NCBI GenBank assembly: GCA_028716525.1
Contig: JAQUPQ010000018.1
Span: 1-64,000, forward strand
Source: Terriglobia bacterium
GTDB taxonomy: Bacteria; Acidobacteriota; Terriglobia; JAIQFV01
Direction: 5' to 3'
Length of the DNA stretch: 64,000 nucleotides
The notes below the pieces were generated by a model, which was not told the DNA's origin, did no database searches, and saw only the letters and a list, made by a program, of their open reading frames with translations. The translations under genes were made by a program, and so were the position numbers. Below, piece by piece: positions 10,310-19,838 of this stretch (position 1 is the first letter of the stretch; each line of letters begins with the position of its first letter).

Positions 10310-10781
10310 CACCTGTGCGCAGAAGATGCCTGTTTCCAAGAATCACGAATCCGCCGTCCTGATGCTCTGATTAGCTGTGTCCTGAACGACCGGTGGAGTT
10401 GTGAAAGACCGGGCTGCAATCGCGCTTTTGAGCCCGTTTTGTGCAGTCTGTACAATCGGTTCGATCTCCGCTGTTTGCCGTGCGAAAGGACAGTCTTTAA
10501 CTGGGAAAGACTGAGCCACCTGTACCGGAGACGAAGCGCCAAGGTACGAGCGTTCACCTCAGAGGGTGTGCGCCCCGGCCTCCTTCATCTGTTTTGAATC
10601 AATTCCGGCAGGGATCATTTTCTTTTCGTGCGGGCCTCTTCGACCCTCGTTTTTGTGAAGATCAGATCACGAGGTTTCGAAAGAGGTTGAGGGTGTGCCG
10701 TCGTTAAATATTCATTGACACTGTCTAGGTGCAGGTGTAACAGATTCTTCAAGGTTGTTGTGGTTGAAAGAGAGGGGGCTT
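10310..10781. other. Intergenic region with hairpin
   Basis: No gene is convincing here. One perfect 8-bp stem (CAGTCTTT at 10491-10498 with AAAGACTG at 10506-10513) lies in mid-gap without a following T run. The end of the gap carries the candidate promoter of the Rrf2 gene. Confidence 0.5.
10715..10743 (+). promoter_or_regulatory. Candidate promoter/operator of the Rrf2-family gene
   Basis: A consensus -35 box TTGACA (10715-10720) is followed after 17 bp by a weak -10 (TAACAG). An imperfect dyad with arms ACACTG and CAGGTGT covers the spacer, where a self-regulating Rrf2 protein could bind. The overlap with the promoter is seen in sequence; autoregulation is inference. Confidence 0.4.
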
Positions 10782-11219
10782 ATGTTTCAGTTAACACGTG
10801 CGTGTGATTACGCATTCCGCGTGGTGACGCGTCTCGCGGAGTTTCCGGGTGGACAGATAGTCCGTCTTCCGGCGCTTTCATATTCAGAAAAAGTTCCGCC
10901 GCATTTTTTATCCAAGATTTTGCAGCAATTAACGCGTTCGGGTTATATCAAATCTCACCGCGGGGCCGCGGGTGGCTACTCGCTCGAGGCCAACCCTGAG
11001 GAGCTGACTCTGTTGGATGTCGTCGAGGCTATCGAGGGTCAGCTCATGCTGAACCAGTGTTTGTCACCCACCGAAGGATGCGAGCGTTTGGGGTGGTGTG
11101 CCATCCATGAGGTTTGCCGGGACGCGCGCGACCGGGTTCTGGAAGTGTTTCGAGGCACCACCATTGCTGCCGTGGTGGCCAAGAACAAGGCCAACCGGGC
11201 AGCGGTGACGGCCGCTTGA
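10782..11219 (+). CDS. Rrf2-family transcriptional regulator with Fe-S-type cysteines
   Basis: ATG 10782 is preceded by GAGAGGGGG and gives the canonical Rrf2 start MFQLTRACDYAFRVV. The 145-residue protein has the winged-helix segment VPPHFLSKILQQLTRSGYIKS, then RGAAGGYSL. A Cys cluster C93-x6-C100-x5-C106-x5-C112 resembles the [2Fe-2S] or [4Fe-4S] ligand sets of IscR and NsrR. Such proteins sense iron-sulfur status, NO or redox state. A NicO metal transporter follows 187 bp downstream and may be a target, though no shared operator was found. Confidence 0.85.
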   Translation: MFQLTRACDYAFRVVTRLAEFPGGQIVRLPALSYSEKVPPHFLSKILQQLTRSGYIKSHRGAAGGYSLEANPEELTLLDVVEAIEGQLMLNQCLSPTEGCERLGWCAIHEVCRDARDRVLEVFRGTTIAAVVAKNKANRAAVTAA

Positions 11220-11406
11220 GGGTCTTGGGATTTTGAGTCAGACAAAGATGTCTTGAATCGGATGCTTCCAGGCGAGCCGGTCAAAGCAGACTTTTCGTGT
11301 CGCTGATGTCGATGCTGCCCCTCTGGGTGTGTCGGCGCTTGAGTGAACCCCAATGCGCCGGCGAATTTGAGCGGGACGGATTACGCTGTGCCCTTGGAGA
11401 TCCCGA

Positions 11407-12120
11407 ATGAACTCCGCAATCTCTCTGGCCGTCGGATTGGGATTCGTCCTGGGCTTGAAACATGCCTTGGATGCGGATCACCTCATTGCCGTCTCAACAA
11501 TCGTCAGTGAGCACAAGACCATTTGGAGGTCTGCCCTGGTCGGTGTTCTCTGGGGAATAGGGCACACTCTTTCACTGCTTGTAGTGGGTGTGTTCGTGTT
11601 GGTCTTGAGATTGTCCATATCTCCTCGCATGGCCTTATCCATGGAGTTTTCCGTGGCGCTCATGCTGATTCTTTTGGGGGCCAACGTGTTGTGGAAGTAC
11701 CGCCGCGGCGAACATTTGCATGTGCATTCACACGGGCAGAACAGTCCCTTGCATCTCCATTTTCACTCTCATGTTGATGCGTCGGAATCATCCCGCTCCC
11801 ATCACTCCGTGAGGATGCCGAAGCGGCCGCTTTGGGTGGGAATGGTGCACGGTTTGGCCGGCAGTGCAGCGCTGACGTTACTGGTGTTGACCACTCTGCC
11901 CACGGCTCTTTCCGGATTGATTTATATCCTGGTGTTCGGGTTGGGTTCCATCGGGGGAATGTTGCTCATGAGCACCGCCATCAGTTTGCCGTTTGTTTTG
12001 ACCGCCCAGCGGTTCGACCGCTTCAATCATCACATTCGATTTGCCGCCGGCACACTGAGCGCCTTGTTCGGAGGATTCCTCGCCTACCAAATTGCGTTCG
12101 TCGAGCGATTGTTTCGATAG
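11407..12120 (+). CDS. NicO/UreH-type nickel or cobalt transporter
   Basis: The 237-residue membrane protein has the NiCoT-type signature GLKHALDADHL (H19, D24, H25; HX4DH) in the first helix. About six hydrophobic segments and a His-rich cytoplasmic loop at about residues 100-125 (HLHVHSHG, LHLHFHSHVD) are typical of Ni/Co permeases of the NicO and UreH groups. No urease or hydrogenase genes are nearby, so which metalloenzyme it supplies cannot be told. The 187-bp leader shows no riboswitch I can name. Confidence 0.82.
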   Translation: MNSAISLAVGLGFVLGLKHALDADHLIAVSTIVSEHKTIWRSALVGVLWGIGHTLSLLVVGVFVLVLRLSISPRMALSMEFSVALMLILLGANVLWKYRRGEHLHVHSHGQNSPLHLHFHSHVDASESSRSHHSVRMPKRPLWVGMVHGLAGSAALTLLVLTTLPTALSGLIYILVFGLGSIGGMLLMSTAISLPFVLTAQRFDRFNHHIRFAAGTLSALFGGFLAYQIAFVERLFR

Positions 12121-12267
12121 ACCCGCCGGTTTAAGAATTCTCCTTCCACACAAAATCCGTACCTCCATCCGTGATCGGCAAGGATGCCGGCATGAGAAAT
12201 GCGGGCTGCGTCGCTGTCCGGGAAATCTGATATACTTTGTTCGCTTAACCCGAAAAACCGAAGTTCG

Positions 12268-12388
12268 TTTCGCGCGAAGACGCCAAGAAGGACCAAGAAA
12301 AAAAACTTATACGGCACTAAACAAGCTCATTCCTGGAATTACCAATCGGATCTGACTGGCTTTGCGTGTTTTGCGTCTTGGCGCGAAA
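12268..12388. repeat. Long inverted repeat with GCGCCAAGACGC-type arms
   Basis: Arms at 12268-12295 and 12361-12388 are imperfect reverse complements (TTTCGCGCGAAGACGCCAAG against TTTCGCGCCAAGACGCAAAA). They enclose about 65 bp of AT-rich sequence. This type of dispersed intergenic repeat occurs in many bacterial genomes. It forms the leader of the M24 peptidase gene and could fold in its mRNA. Confidence 0.6.
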
Positions 12389-12453
12389 TTTCAATTTCAC
12401 AATTCAGGTTTAACGCGAACTTTCATTTTCAATTGGGGCGGAGGAGCCGGTCC

Positions 12454-13650
12454 ATGGCTATCGACATCGCGGGGATTCAGGCAGCGCTTAAGGACCTTAA
12501 AATTGACGGATGGTTGTTGTATGACTTTCACGGGGGCAATCCCATCGCCCGCAAGGTGGTGGGATGGCGCGAGGGCATCTTGCTGACGCGCCGCTGGTGG
12601 TATTGGATTCCCCAATCAGGCGAGCCCACGCGTCTGCACAGCGTCATTGAACCCACTCATCTGGATTTTATTCCGGGCAAGAAGATTCTTTACCTCAGTT
12701 GGCGCGACATGACGGAACACTTGCGGGAGATGATGTCGGGCGCTACGACGGTGGCCATGGAGTACTCGCCCAACTGCGCCATTCCTTATCTTTCACGGGT
12801 CGACGCGGGAACCGTCGAACTGGTTCGATCGCTTGGCAAGAAGATCGTCAGCTCCAAGGATCTGGTTCAATTTTTCGAATCGCGTTGGACGGATGAGCAG
12901 GTCGCCATGCACCATGAGGCGGAACGCAAACTTATGGCGCTCAAAGACGGAGCTTACGCCGAAATCGGCGCCCGTTTGCGCCGCGGCCAACGCACCAATG
13001 AATTCGAGATTCAGCAATGGATGTGGGAACGGTTTGAAACCGAGAACCTGACGTCTTACGACGCCCCCATTGTGGCCGTCAATCAAAACAGCGGTAATCC
13101 CCACTATGGTCCCACTGCAGAGCAACATAAGGAGATACACAAGGGCGATTTTGTGCTCATTGACTACTGGGCCAAGCTCAAACAGCCCGATGCCGTTTAT
13201 GCCGATTACACTTGGACGGGATTCTGCGGGCCCCATCCCAGCGACCGCCATCGCGAGATATTCGATATCGTGATCGCGGCCCGCGATGCCGCGGTGGATT
13301 ATCTGAAACAACGCTCGGCAAAAAAAGAGACGCCCTTTGGGTGGGAAGTTGACGACGTTTCACGTGGTGTGATCGATAAAAAAGGTTATGGCAAGTATTT
13401 CATTCACCGCACCGGCCATAACATCGGGCTGGAAGTGCACGGCAATGGCGCGCACATCGACAATTTTGAGACTCAAGACGACCGCCAGTTGATTCCACGG
13501 ACCTGTTTCTCCATTGAGCCCGGGATTTATCTGCCCAACGAATTTGGTGTGCGCAGCGAAATCGACGTCTACATGGGGCCCGATTTCGACATCCACGTCA
13601 CCGGCGTTCCGATTCAGAAGGAACTGCTGCTGGTGGATGTGGGGGAGTGA
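12454..13650 (+). CDS. M24 family Xaa-Pro aminopeptidase/dipeptidase
   Basis: ATG 12454 is preceded by GGCGGAGGAG; longer in-frame starts would run into the upstream repeat. The 398-residue protein has a creatinase-like N-terminal domain and a pita-bread C-terminal domain. The metal ligands are visible: D in LIDYW, D in ADYTWTG, H in HRTGHNIGLEVHG, E in SIEPGIYLP and E in RSEID. It should remove an N-terminal residue preceding proline, or split X-Pro dipeptides, in the cytoplasm. Its neighbours include a peptide transporter and a DPP IV. Confidence 0.88.
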   Translation: MAIDIAGIQAALKDLKIDGWLLYDFHGGNPIARKVVGWREGILLTRRWWYWIPQSGEPTRLHSVIEPTHLDFIPGKKILYLSWRDMTEHLREMMSGATTVAMEYSPNCAIPYLSRVDAGTVELVRSLGKKIVSSKDLVQFFESRWTDEQVAMHHEAERKLMALKDGAYAEIGARLRRGQRTNEFEIQQWMWERFETENLTSYDAPIVAVNQNSGNPHYGPTAEQHKEIHKGDFVLIDYWAKLKQPDAVYADYTWTGFCGPHPSDRHREIFDIVIAARDAAVDYLKQRSAKKETPFGWEVDDVSRGVIDKKGYGKYFIHRTGHNIGLEVHGNGAHIDNFETQDDRQLIPRTCFSIEPGIYLPNEFGVRSEIDVYMGPDFDIHVTGVPIQKELLLVDVGE

Positions 13651-13655
13651 GAAAC

Positions 13656-13822
13656 GGGTGTCAGGTACCAGGTTTGAGGTGTGAGATAAAGCGCAGGGGA
13701 AGTGAATTCCAGTTCTAATTACGAATTAAGAATTAGGAATTTGTTTGACTCGAAATTTTGGTTTTTCTTTCTCGCCCCTCACACCTGCTACCTGAACCCT
13801 GACACCCGACACCTGATACCTG
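13656..13822. repeat. Inverted GGTGTCAGGTACC-type repeat
   Basis: Arms at 13656-13685 and 13778-13807 are imperfect reverse complements built from GTGTCAGGT and ACCTGACACC units. An extra CACCTGATACCTG unit follows to 13822. The 90-bp core is AT-rich. It fills the gap between the M24 gene and the next small gene and looks like a mobile or REP-derived intergenic repeat. Confidence 0.6.
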
Positions 13823-13832
13823 TTTTACCACC

Positions 13833-14186
13833 ATGAGCTCCGAGATCATCTCTCCATTCCCGATCGATTGGACGCCGCAGCTCATCCGCCGCGAGCCCTC
13901 GGACTTTGAACTGGTCCTGCGCGATGAGGTGCGCGAGCTTTACGCCGCCATTCCTGAGGTCCGCTTCGTCGTCGTAGAGCAGGGCGGCGACCGCCTGTCG
14001 CACTGCGATGTGTGGGTGTATTTTGAAATGAAGGGCTGGGATGATGAGCTGTTGGAGGAGATTATCTATCGCGAGTTTGTCCTACCATCCCTGGGACGAG
14101 ATCCACTCACCCAGTATCAATTCCATTACACGTGCTTCCCACCGCTGCATAATTTTACGTCACCGCAAAATTCTCTCACCTCTTGA
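13833..14186 (+). CDS. Conserved-looking hypothetical protein
   Basis: A 117-residue soluble protein with an acidic, nuclease-substrate-domain-like pattern (IPEVRFVVVEQGGDRLSHCD, VYFEMKGWDDELLEEIIYRE). I do not recognise a family. Codon use and the balanced charge pattern support a real gene. The start lies just after the inverted repeat, with no obvious ribosome site. The C-terminal NFTSPQNSLTS may run past the original stop. Confidence 0.5.
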   Translation: MSSEIISPFPIDWTPQLIRREPSDFELVLRDEVRELYAAIPEVRFVVVEQGGDRLSHCDVWVYFEMKGWDDELLEEIIYREFVLPSLGRDPLTQYQFHYTCFPPLHNFTSPQNSLTS

Positions 14187-14239
14187 GAGACATAGAATAT
14201 AGCGTCGTTTGACAAGGAGCATCGCAGCCACGCTGTGTT

Positions 14240-14378
14240 GGGTAGACCCGGCGAGCGCTTTACTCGCCGGGGAATTAGGCGTGGTGGCAAAGCTGTCCGA
14301 TCGGTCCCAGATTCAATGAAGACCGATCAATCGGTGAATCTACGTCCCCGCCGAAGAACGCGTTCGGCGGGTCTACCC
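14240..14378. repeat. Palindromic GGGTAGACCC...GGGTCTACCC element
   Basis: Perfect 10-bp terminal inverted repeats (14240-14249, 14369-14378) enclose two further hairpins: CCCGGCGAG/CTCGCCGGG (14247-14271) and CCGCCGAA/TTCGGCGG near the right end. An 8-bp dyad around GACCGATC lies in the middle. Size and structure suggest a non-autonomous palindromic element. The rest of the 14187-14585 gap holds further short GC palindromes and no convincing gene. Confidence 0.65.
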
Positions 14379-14585
14379 GAGCCTGCTAGTGACGTGCCGC
14401 ATCGTGAGGTTGTTGGTACATGCCGATTTGGAGTGCGGTGGCAATCCCGCAAAGCGGGAGCGACACCGCTTTGGATTTGCGCTCTCGAACGAGACCATGA
14501 AAAGAAAAGACGCTGTGGCAAAAAAGGGAATTAACTCAATCCATAGCTCCGCCACAGGCGGAGCACTCCAAGATTTCTTTGCGCC

Positions 14586-15935
14586 CTATGAAGCCACGTT
14601 TTCGCTCTCGGCTGGGCGAATCACCTTGTTGTAAATCAACATCAGAGCTGCCGTCAGGAAGCCGATCGCGGAAATGATCCACCACATGCGCTGCGGTTGA
14701 TGCACCACGTCACCGAAGTGATGTGCCAGGCGACCGCCGGTCGCTCCGCCAATCAGAAAACCGATCCCGATGGGCAGGAACGCATAGCCCATGTAAGTTC
14801 CTTGCTGACCTTTCGGCGCCAGGCGTGACACGTACTCGTAGTAGCGCGGCGATTGTATCATCTCACCCAGGGCGAGAATGACGAGCGCGATGATAACCAT
14901 CGGCGCCGCGGCATCGATGGTGGTGTGAATGTTGACCCAGCTTAAAACCTTTTCAGTTCCCGCGGCGAGTGTGTGCGACCTCGGATGCAACGCCAGCGCC
15001 ACCCAGGAGAGCGAAGAAACCACGATGCCGAGAATGATGGCCGGGACGGCTTTGATTTTTCGAGTCGCATAGGTGACGATAATCTGAAGCGCCATCACGG
15101 CGCCGGCATCGGTGGCAATCCACAGATCCACGTTCCCGTTGGGACTGATGTAGCGGCGGATGAACAACGGCAGCGCAATAAACTCCTGCCAGAACACCAC
15201 CCAGAAGCCGGAGAAAATCAACAGGAAAAGCATGAACCGGAAATTGGCGAGCACTTTGAACATGTTTGTGAGTGCGGCGGCGATGCTGGCGGCTTTCTTC
15301 TCGCTTCCCACTTTGGGCTCTTTGAAGAAAAACAGCGTCGCAAAGAACATCAGCAAAACACTGAGCGCCGAAACGCGAAACACGTTCTCGATCCCGATGG
15401 AGCGGCGGATGGTGAACGCCACAATCGGACCCAGCATGCCGCCCACGTTGACCAGGGTGTAATAAATGGAATAGCCGAGCGATCGGACATTTTCAGAGGC
15501 GGCCAGCCCGGTAGTTCCGACGACGCACGGCTTGACCACGGAGGGTCCCATGGCCGGCACCATGAGAACGATCAGGACCACCCAGTACAACGGCAGGCTG
15601 TTGCGAATGGGTGCCATCCACGGAGAGGCCAGCGAGCCCATCAGAAAATATCCAAATGCTAAAATCATATAAGCCGAAGCCAAGGCTCGCCGAAACCCGA
15701 AGCGATCGGCCAGAGTCCCTCCGAGGATCGGCAGGAACCAGACGACAAAACCGAAATAGCCGATCAAATCACCCGTCTGCTGCTGCGAAAAATGCAGTTG
15801 CTCGCTTAGAAAAATAGCCAGCACCGCTTGCTGGCCGTAATAGGCCAGGCGCTCGAACAGTTCCGAAATGTTGGCCACCCAGAACGAGGATTGAAATCCC
15901 GTTTTCACTTCCTGGAGTCGTTCAGTGAATCCCAC
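14586..15935 (-). CDS. POT/PTR2-type peptide MFS transporter
   Basis: The 449-residue membrane protein has about 12 helices and the POT-family ExxER motif (E25, E28, R29 in ISELFERLAYYG), which couples protons to peptide uptake. GTLADRFGFRRAL matches the MFS loop 2-3 signature. Proton-coupled POT carriers import di- and tripeptides. The gene is divergent from the DPP IV gene across a 175-bp gap, which suggests that released dipeptides are imported by this carrier. Substrate is inferred; some bacterial POT-like proteins carry other solutes. Confidence 0.82.
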   Translation of the reverse strand: MGFTERLQEVKTGFQSSFWVANISELFERLAYYGQQAVLAIFLSEQLHFSQQQTGDLIGYFGFVVWFLPILGGTLADRFGFRRALASAYMILAFGYFLMGSLASPWMAPIRNSLPLYWVVLIVLMVPAMGPSVVKPCVVGTTGLAASENVRSLGYSIYYTLVNVGGMLGPIVAFTIRRSIGIENVFRVSALSVLLMFFATLFFFKEPKVGSEKKAASIAAALTNMFKVLANFRFMLFLLIFSGFWVVFWQEFIALPLFIRRYISPNGNVDLWIATDAGAVMALQIIVTYATRKIKAVPAIILGIVVSSLSWVALALHPRSHTLAAGTEKVLSWVNIHTTIDAAAPMVIIALVILALGEMIQSPRYYEYVSRLAPKGQQGTYMGYAFLPIGIGFLIGGATGGRLAHHFGDVVHQPQRMWWIISAIGFLTAALMLIYNKVIRPAESENVAS

Positions 15936-16110
15936 AGGAGTTTCCTTTCGAATGGATTTGAAGTGTTGATCAGCGTCGGTCTGATGCCCAGAGGAAAAAT
16001 CTTTGAATCCCAGCGGGCCTGGGCTATGCTTGAGGCCTGCACTCGAACGTTGGGATTATAAACGCTCTGTCAATTCCAGAACCGAATTAATCCATCCTTG
16101 GGGAGGTCGA

Positions 16111-18354
16111 ATGTCCATGGTGCGCCGGGGTCTCAGATTTTTACTTTTGATAGTCTTACTCGGGACGTGTTCTTTTCTGCAAGCCCAGCAGAAACTGCTT
16201 ACCCTCGATGAGATTTACAGTCCGGATGCAACCCAGCGCGTCAATTTCAGCGGCAACCCGCCGCGCGTTGTGCGCTGGTTGAGCGACGATGCTCATTATG
16301 TGATTGTGAAACTCCCGCCCAATGCCATGCCGGGCGGAGGCCGCGAAATGCGCGGTCAATGGATCGTGGTCAACGCCGTCAGTGGAGAAGAGCACCCCTT
16401 CTTTGATGCTTCAAAAATGGAAGCCGCTTTTGCCAAGTTGCCGGGTTTTTCTGAGGAGCAGGCGCGCGCGGTCGCGCATCGCGGGAATTACGAATTGAAT
16501 AAGGACGCCACGGCGGCCCTCATCAACTTTGACAACGATCTTTTCTATTATCGATTTGGGAGCGACGAAGCGGTTCGTCTGACCCGCGGCCCCGAACTCG
16601 AAGAAGGAGAAGAGTTCTCACCCGACGGAAGACTGGTCGCCTTTGTACGTAATTACAATTTGTTTGTGGTCGACATCGCCACCCAGAGCGAGCGTGCCTT
16701 GACCACCGAGGGGAATGAAAATCTTCTCTTCGGCCGACTGGATTGGGTCTATCAGGAAGAAGTGTACGGCCGGGGAAATTATGGAGCCTACTGGTGGAGC
16801 CCCGATTCCAAGTCCATCGTCTTTTTGCGCCTCGATGAATCGAAGGTGAAACATTTTCCCGTGGTCGATCACATTCCTTACGATCAAGTTCTGGAAGACA
16901 CGCGCTATCCCATTGCCGGTGCCCCCAATCCCGAAGCGGAGTTGGGAGTCATTAATGTATCAGGCGGGCCCGTCCGCTGGATCGACAATTTCAAATACCA
17001 CGGCGGAGAATTTCTCATCGCTCGGGTCGGATGGACGCCGGACAGCAAGAAGATTGTGTATGAAATTCAAGATCGCGAACAAACCTGGCTGGATCTGAAT
17101 ACCGCCGTGCCGCGTGATGGTGCATCCACCACCTTGCTGCGTGAGACGTCCAAGGCTTGGGTCAATGTGGTGGATTTGCCGACCTGGCTAAAGGACGGAT
17201 CGTTTCTTTGGGAAAGCGAACGAACGGGTTGGAAGCACCTGTATCATTATGCCGCGGATGGAAAATTAATCGCGCCGGTCACTTCGGGGTCATGGGAAAT
17301 CCGCCGATTGTTGGGTGTCGACGAAGCCGGCGGTTATGCTTATTTCACTTCCGATCAATATCAGGAAATCGGCAATCAGGCCTTTCGCGTGAAACTTGAC
17401 GGCAGCGGTTTGGAACGCCTCACTTCCGGAGATGGAACTCACAATCCCAACTTCAATCCCAAATTTACGATGTACGTAGATACCTGGAGCGACGCCAACA
17501 CTCCGTCCAAAATGAAGGTCTACAAAACGGGTGGCGATGTGATTCGAGTGGCGTATGAAAACGACGTGCCGAAGTTAAAAGAATACAAGCTCAGCCGCTG
17601 GGAGTTTTTCAAGGTTAAGACGCGCGACGGATTCGAGATGGAAGCGCAAATGTTAAAACCGCCGGACTTCGATTCCGCCAAGAAATATCCCGTCATGAGT
17701 TATACCTACTCCGGCCCGCACAATGCCAGTGTACATGACGCCTGGGGCGGACCCACGGGCATGTGGTATCAAATGCTGGCGGAAAAAGGCTACATCATCT
17801 GGATTTGCGATAATCGCAGCGCCAGCGGTAAGGGCGCACAATCGGTGTGGCCGATTTACAAGAACTTCGGCGAATTGGAACTGCGCGATCTCGAAGACGG
17901 CGTGGCCTGGCTGAAGAAACAACCTTACGTCGATGGCAGCCGGATGGGCCTTTGGGGATGGTCGTTCGGCGGATTCATGACTTCTTATACCTTGACCCAT
18001 TCGACCAGTTTCAAAATCGGGATTGCCGGCGGCACCGTCACCGACTGGCGCGATTACGATTCCATTTATACCGAGCGCTACATGCGCATGCCGCAGAATA
18101 ATCCGGAGGGATACAAGACCACCGCGCCACGAGCGGCCGCCAAGAATCTCTATGGAAAATTGCTGCTGATTCATGGTGCCATCGACGACAACGTCCACAT
18201 GGCGAACACCATTCAGTTTATCTATGACCTTGAGAAAGCCGGAAAGCAATTTGATTTGATGATCTATCCCAAATCCCGCCACGGCGTAGTCGATCCGGTG
18301 CTGGTGCGGCATCTGCGGGAATTGATGACGGATTTCATCCTGAAGAATTTGTAA
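16111..18354 (+). CDS. Secreted dipeptidyl peptidase IV (S9B prolyl oligopeptidase family)
   Basis: ATG 16111 follows GGGGAGG; the 747-residue precursor has a signal peptide (FLLLIVLLGTCSFLQAQ). The beta-propeller holds DWVYQEEVYGRG, whose paired Glu bind the substrate N terminus. The catalytic domain has S618 in GWSFGG, D692 in HGAIDDNVH and H724 in KSRHGV, plus the S9B signature YDSIYTERYM. It should cleave X-Pro or X-Ala dipeptides from peptide N termini in the periplasm or outside the cell. Together with the neighbouring POT carrier and M24 peptidase it would form a peptide-use route. Confidence 0.92.
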   Translation: MSMVRRGLRFLLLIVLLGTCSFLQAQQKLLTLDEIYSPDATQRVNFSGNPPRVVRWLSDDAHYVIVKLPPNAMPGGGREMRGQWIVVNAVSGEEHPFFDASKMEAAFAKLPGFSEEQARAVAHRGNYELNKDATAALINFDNDLFYYRFGSDEAVRLTRGPELEEGEEFSPDGRLVAFVRNYNLFVVDIATQSERALTTEGNENLLFGRLDWVYQEEVYGRGNYGAYWWSPDSKSIVFLRLDESKVKHFPVVDHIPYDQVLEDTRYPIAGAPNPEAELGVINVSGGPVRWIDNFKYHGGEFLIARVGWTPDSKKIVYEIQDREQTWLDLNTAVPRDGASTTLLRETSKAWVNVVDLPTWLKDGSFLWESERTGWKHLYHYAADGKLIAPVTSGSWEIRRLLGVDEAGGYAYFTSDQYQEIGNQAFRVKLDGSGLERLTSGDGTHNPNFNPKFTMYVDTWSDANTPSKMKVYKTGGDVIRVAYENDVPKLKEYKLSRWEFFKVKTRDGFEMEAQMLKPPDFDSAKKYPVMSYTYSGPHNASVHDAWGGPTGMWYQMLAEKGYIIWICDNRSASGKGAQSVWPIYKNFGELELRDLEDGVAWLKKQPYVDGSRMGLWGWSFGGFMTSYTLTHSTSFKIGIAGGTVTDWRDYDSIYTERYMRMPQNNPEGYKTTAPRAAAKNLYGKLLLIHGAIDDNVHMANTIQFIYDLEKAGKQFDLMIYPKSRHGVVDPVLVRHLRELMTDFILKNL

Positions 18355-18479
18355 ACCCAAGGGCCGTTCACCGCCGAGGCGCAGAGGACGCGGAGGTATC
18401 GCGGAGATAGCATTTGCTTTTAGATCGGGATCTCAAGGGCGGTAGCCCGGTGGTAACGATGTTGGTTTTTTTGACAGAT

Positions 18480-18620
18480 GATTGCCGGGCTGCGATGAGG
18501 TTTTCGGATCTGCTTGAGTCCCGAAGGGACGACGTTGAGTAGCCCGGGGCGTCAGCCCCGGGAATACATCCGACATAACCATCAAGCCCCGGAGGGGCGG
18601 CAGAGGCCGCTTCTGCTCTC
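18480..18620. repeat. Cluster of REP-like GC palindromes
   Basis: The 347-bp gap before the next gene contains GTCCCGAAGGGAC, a perfect CCCGGGGC/GCCCCGGG stem (18543-18562) and a CCCCGGAGGGGC palindrome. These resemble the TAGCCC...GGGG REP family seen again at 20940-20960 and 35046-35138. No gene is seen here. Confidence 0.6.
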
Positions 18621-18701
18621 GTGATATTTTGTTTACATTTTTAGATGAATATAGATTCTCCGGGAGTCGCTCCAACTTGATCGAAGGGAAGGACGCTGTT
18701 C

Positions 18702-19838
18702 ATGAAAGTTCTTGTCACCGGCGGCGCCGGATTTATCGGGTCGCACACCACAGATCTGCTGGTTGAGCGCGGCTACGATGTCACCATCCTCGACAACCTC
18801 GATCCCCAGGTCCACGGAAGCAATGCCAAGGTTCCGCCTTGGACACAAGCGCTGATCCATCAAAAGAAAATCCGTTTTCTGCGGGGTGATGTTCGCGACC
18901 GCGGACTGATGACGCCGCTGGTCGATGAGGTCGACGCCGTCATCCACCTGGCCGCGGCCGTCGGTGTAGGTCAATCGATGTACCAACCCCACTATTACAT
19001 CGACGTCAACCTCTCGGGCACGGCCTTGCTGCTTGATCTCCTGGCCAATGAAAAACATCACGTCCAAAAATTGATCGTGGCTTCCTCCATGTCGATTTAC
19101 GGCGAGGGTTCCTATCAGTGTGCCCGCTGCGGAAAAATCCAGGCCGGGGTTTCCCGAAGTCTCGACCAACTCAAAGGGCGGGATTGGGAACCGAAATGTC
19201 CGCGCTGTTCGAACTCCTTGGAAGCCATTCCCACGGACGAGAGCAAGGTCATCGAATCCAGTTCCATCTACGCCATCAGCAAACGGGTCCAGGAAGAGAT
19301 GGTCCTGATGATGGGGAAGACCTATTCCATTCCTTCGTTTGCGTTGCGATATTTCAACGTGTACGGCCCGCGGCAGTCGCTCTCCAATCCTTACACCGGA
19401 GTGGCCGCGATCTTTCTTTCGCGAATTCTGAACGGTAACCGCCCGATGATTTTTGAAGATGGAAACCAAAGCCGCGATTTCATTCATGTGCGCGATATCG
19501 CACGCGCCAACCTGGCGTGTTTGGAATCGAAGCAATCGGGCCAGTATGCCTTGAATGTCGGTTGCGGGCATCGCATTAGCGTCAACCAGATTGCTGAAAT
19601 TCTGATCCGAAAATTGGATCCTAAACTATCCTCCGAGGTGGTCTTTAAATTTCGCGAAGGCGATATTCGGCACTGTTACTCCGACCCTTCGGCCATTGCC
19701 CGACTGCTCGGCTACAAGCCGGAGATGAATTTCGAAAGCGGGCTGGACGATCTGATCGATTGGTGCCGGGCCGAACAGGCTTCTGACAAGGTGGGGCAAT
19801 CTTACGATGAATTGGCAGCGCGAGGGCTGGTGCGGTGA
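18702..19838 (+). CDS. NAD-dependent epimerase with zinc-ribbon insertion (dTDP-L-rhamnose 4-epimerase-like)
   Basis: The 378-residue extended SDR starts MKVLVTGGAGFIGSH and has Y190/K194 (SIYAISK) and RYFNVYGPRQ. Between the SSMSIYG strand and the active site lies an insertion with four cysteines, C140-xx-C143 and C166-xx-C169, a likely zinc ribbon. I know this insertion from the Tle/WbiB group, which interconverts dTDP-rhamnose and dTDP-6-deoxytalose. The first locus supplies an RmlD, so a rhamnose-derived substrate is plausible. It overlaps the next gene by 4 bp. Confidence 0.82.
   Translation: MKVLVTGGAGFIGSHTTDLLVERGYDVTILDNLDPQVHGSNAKVPPWTQALIHQKKIRFLRGDVRDRGLMTPLVDEVDAVIHLAAAVGVGQSMYQPHYYIDVNLSGTALLLDLLANEKHHVQKLIVASSMSIYGEGSYQCARCGKIQAGVSRSLDQLKGRDWEPKCPRCSNSLEAIPTDESKVIESSSIYAISKRVQEEMVLMMGKTYSIPSFALRYFNVYGPRQSLSNPYTGVAAIFLSRILNGNRPMIFEDGNQSRDFIHVRDIARANLACLESKQSGQYALNVGCGHRISVNQIAEILIRKLDPKLSSEVVFKFREGDIRHCYSDPSAIARLLGYKPEMNFESGLDDLIDWCRAEQASDKVGQSYDELAARGLVR

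Noticed and set aside
10306-10557. 83-codon minus-strand frame in the gap before the Rrf2 gene
   Set aside because: Arg/Leu/Ser-rich with no domain or ribosome site; it covers a hairpin and looks like chance.
11220-11406. Possible metal riboswitch before the NicO gene
   Set aside because: The leader has GC-rich patches but no NiCo or cobalamin riboswitch core I could match; not reported as a feature.
14235-14534. 99-codon plus-strand frame
   Set aside because: Arg-rich composition and almost complete overlap with the palindromic GGGTAGACCC element; no ribosome site or recognisable domain.
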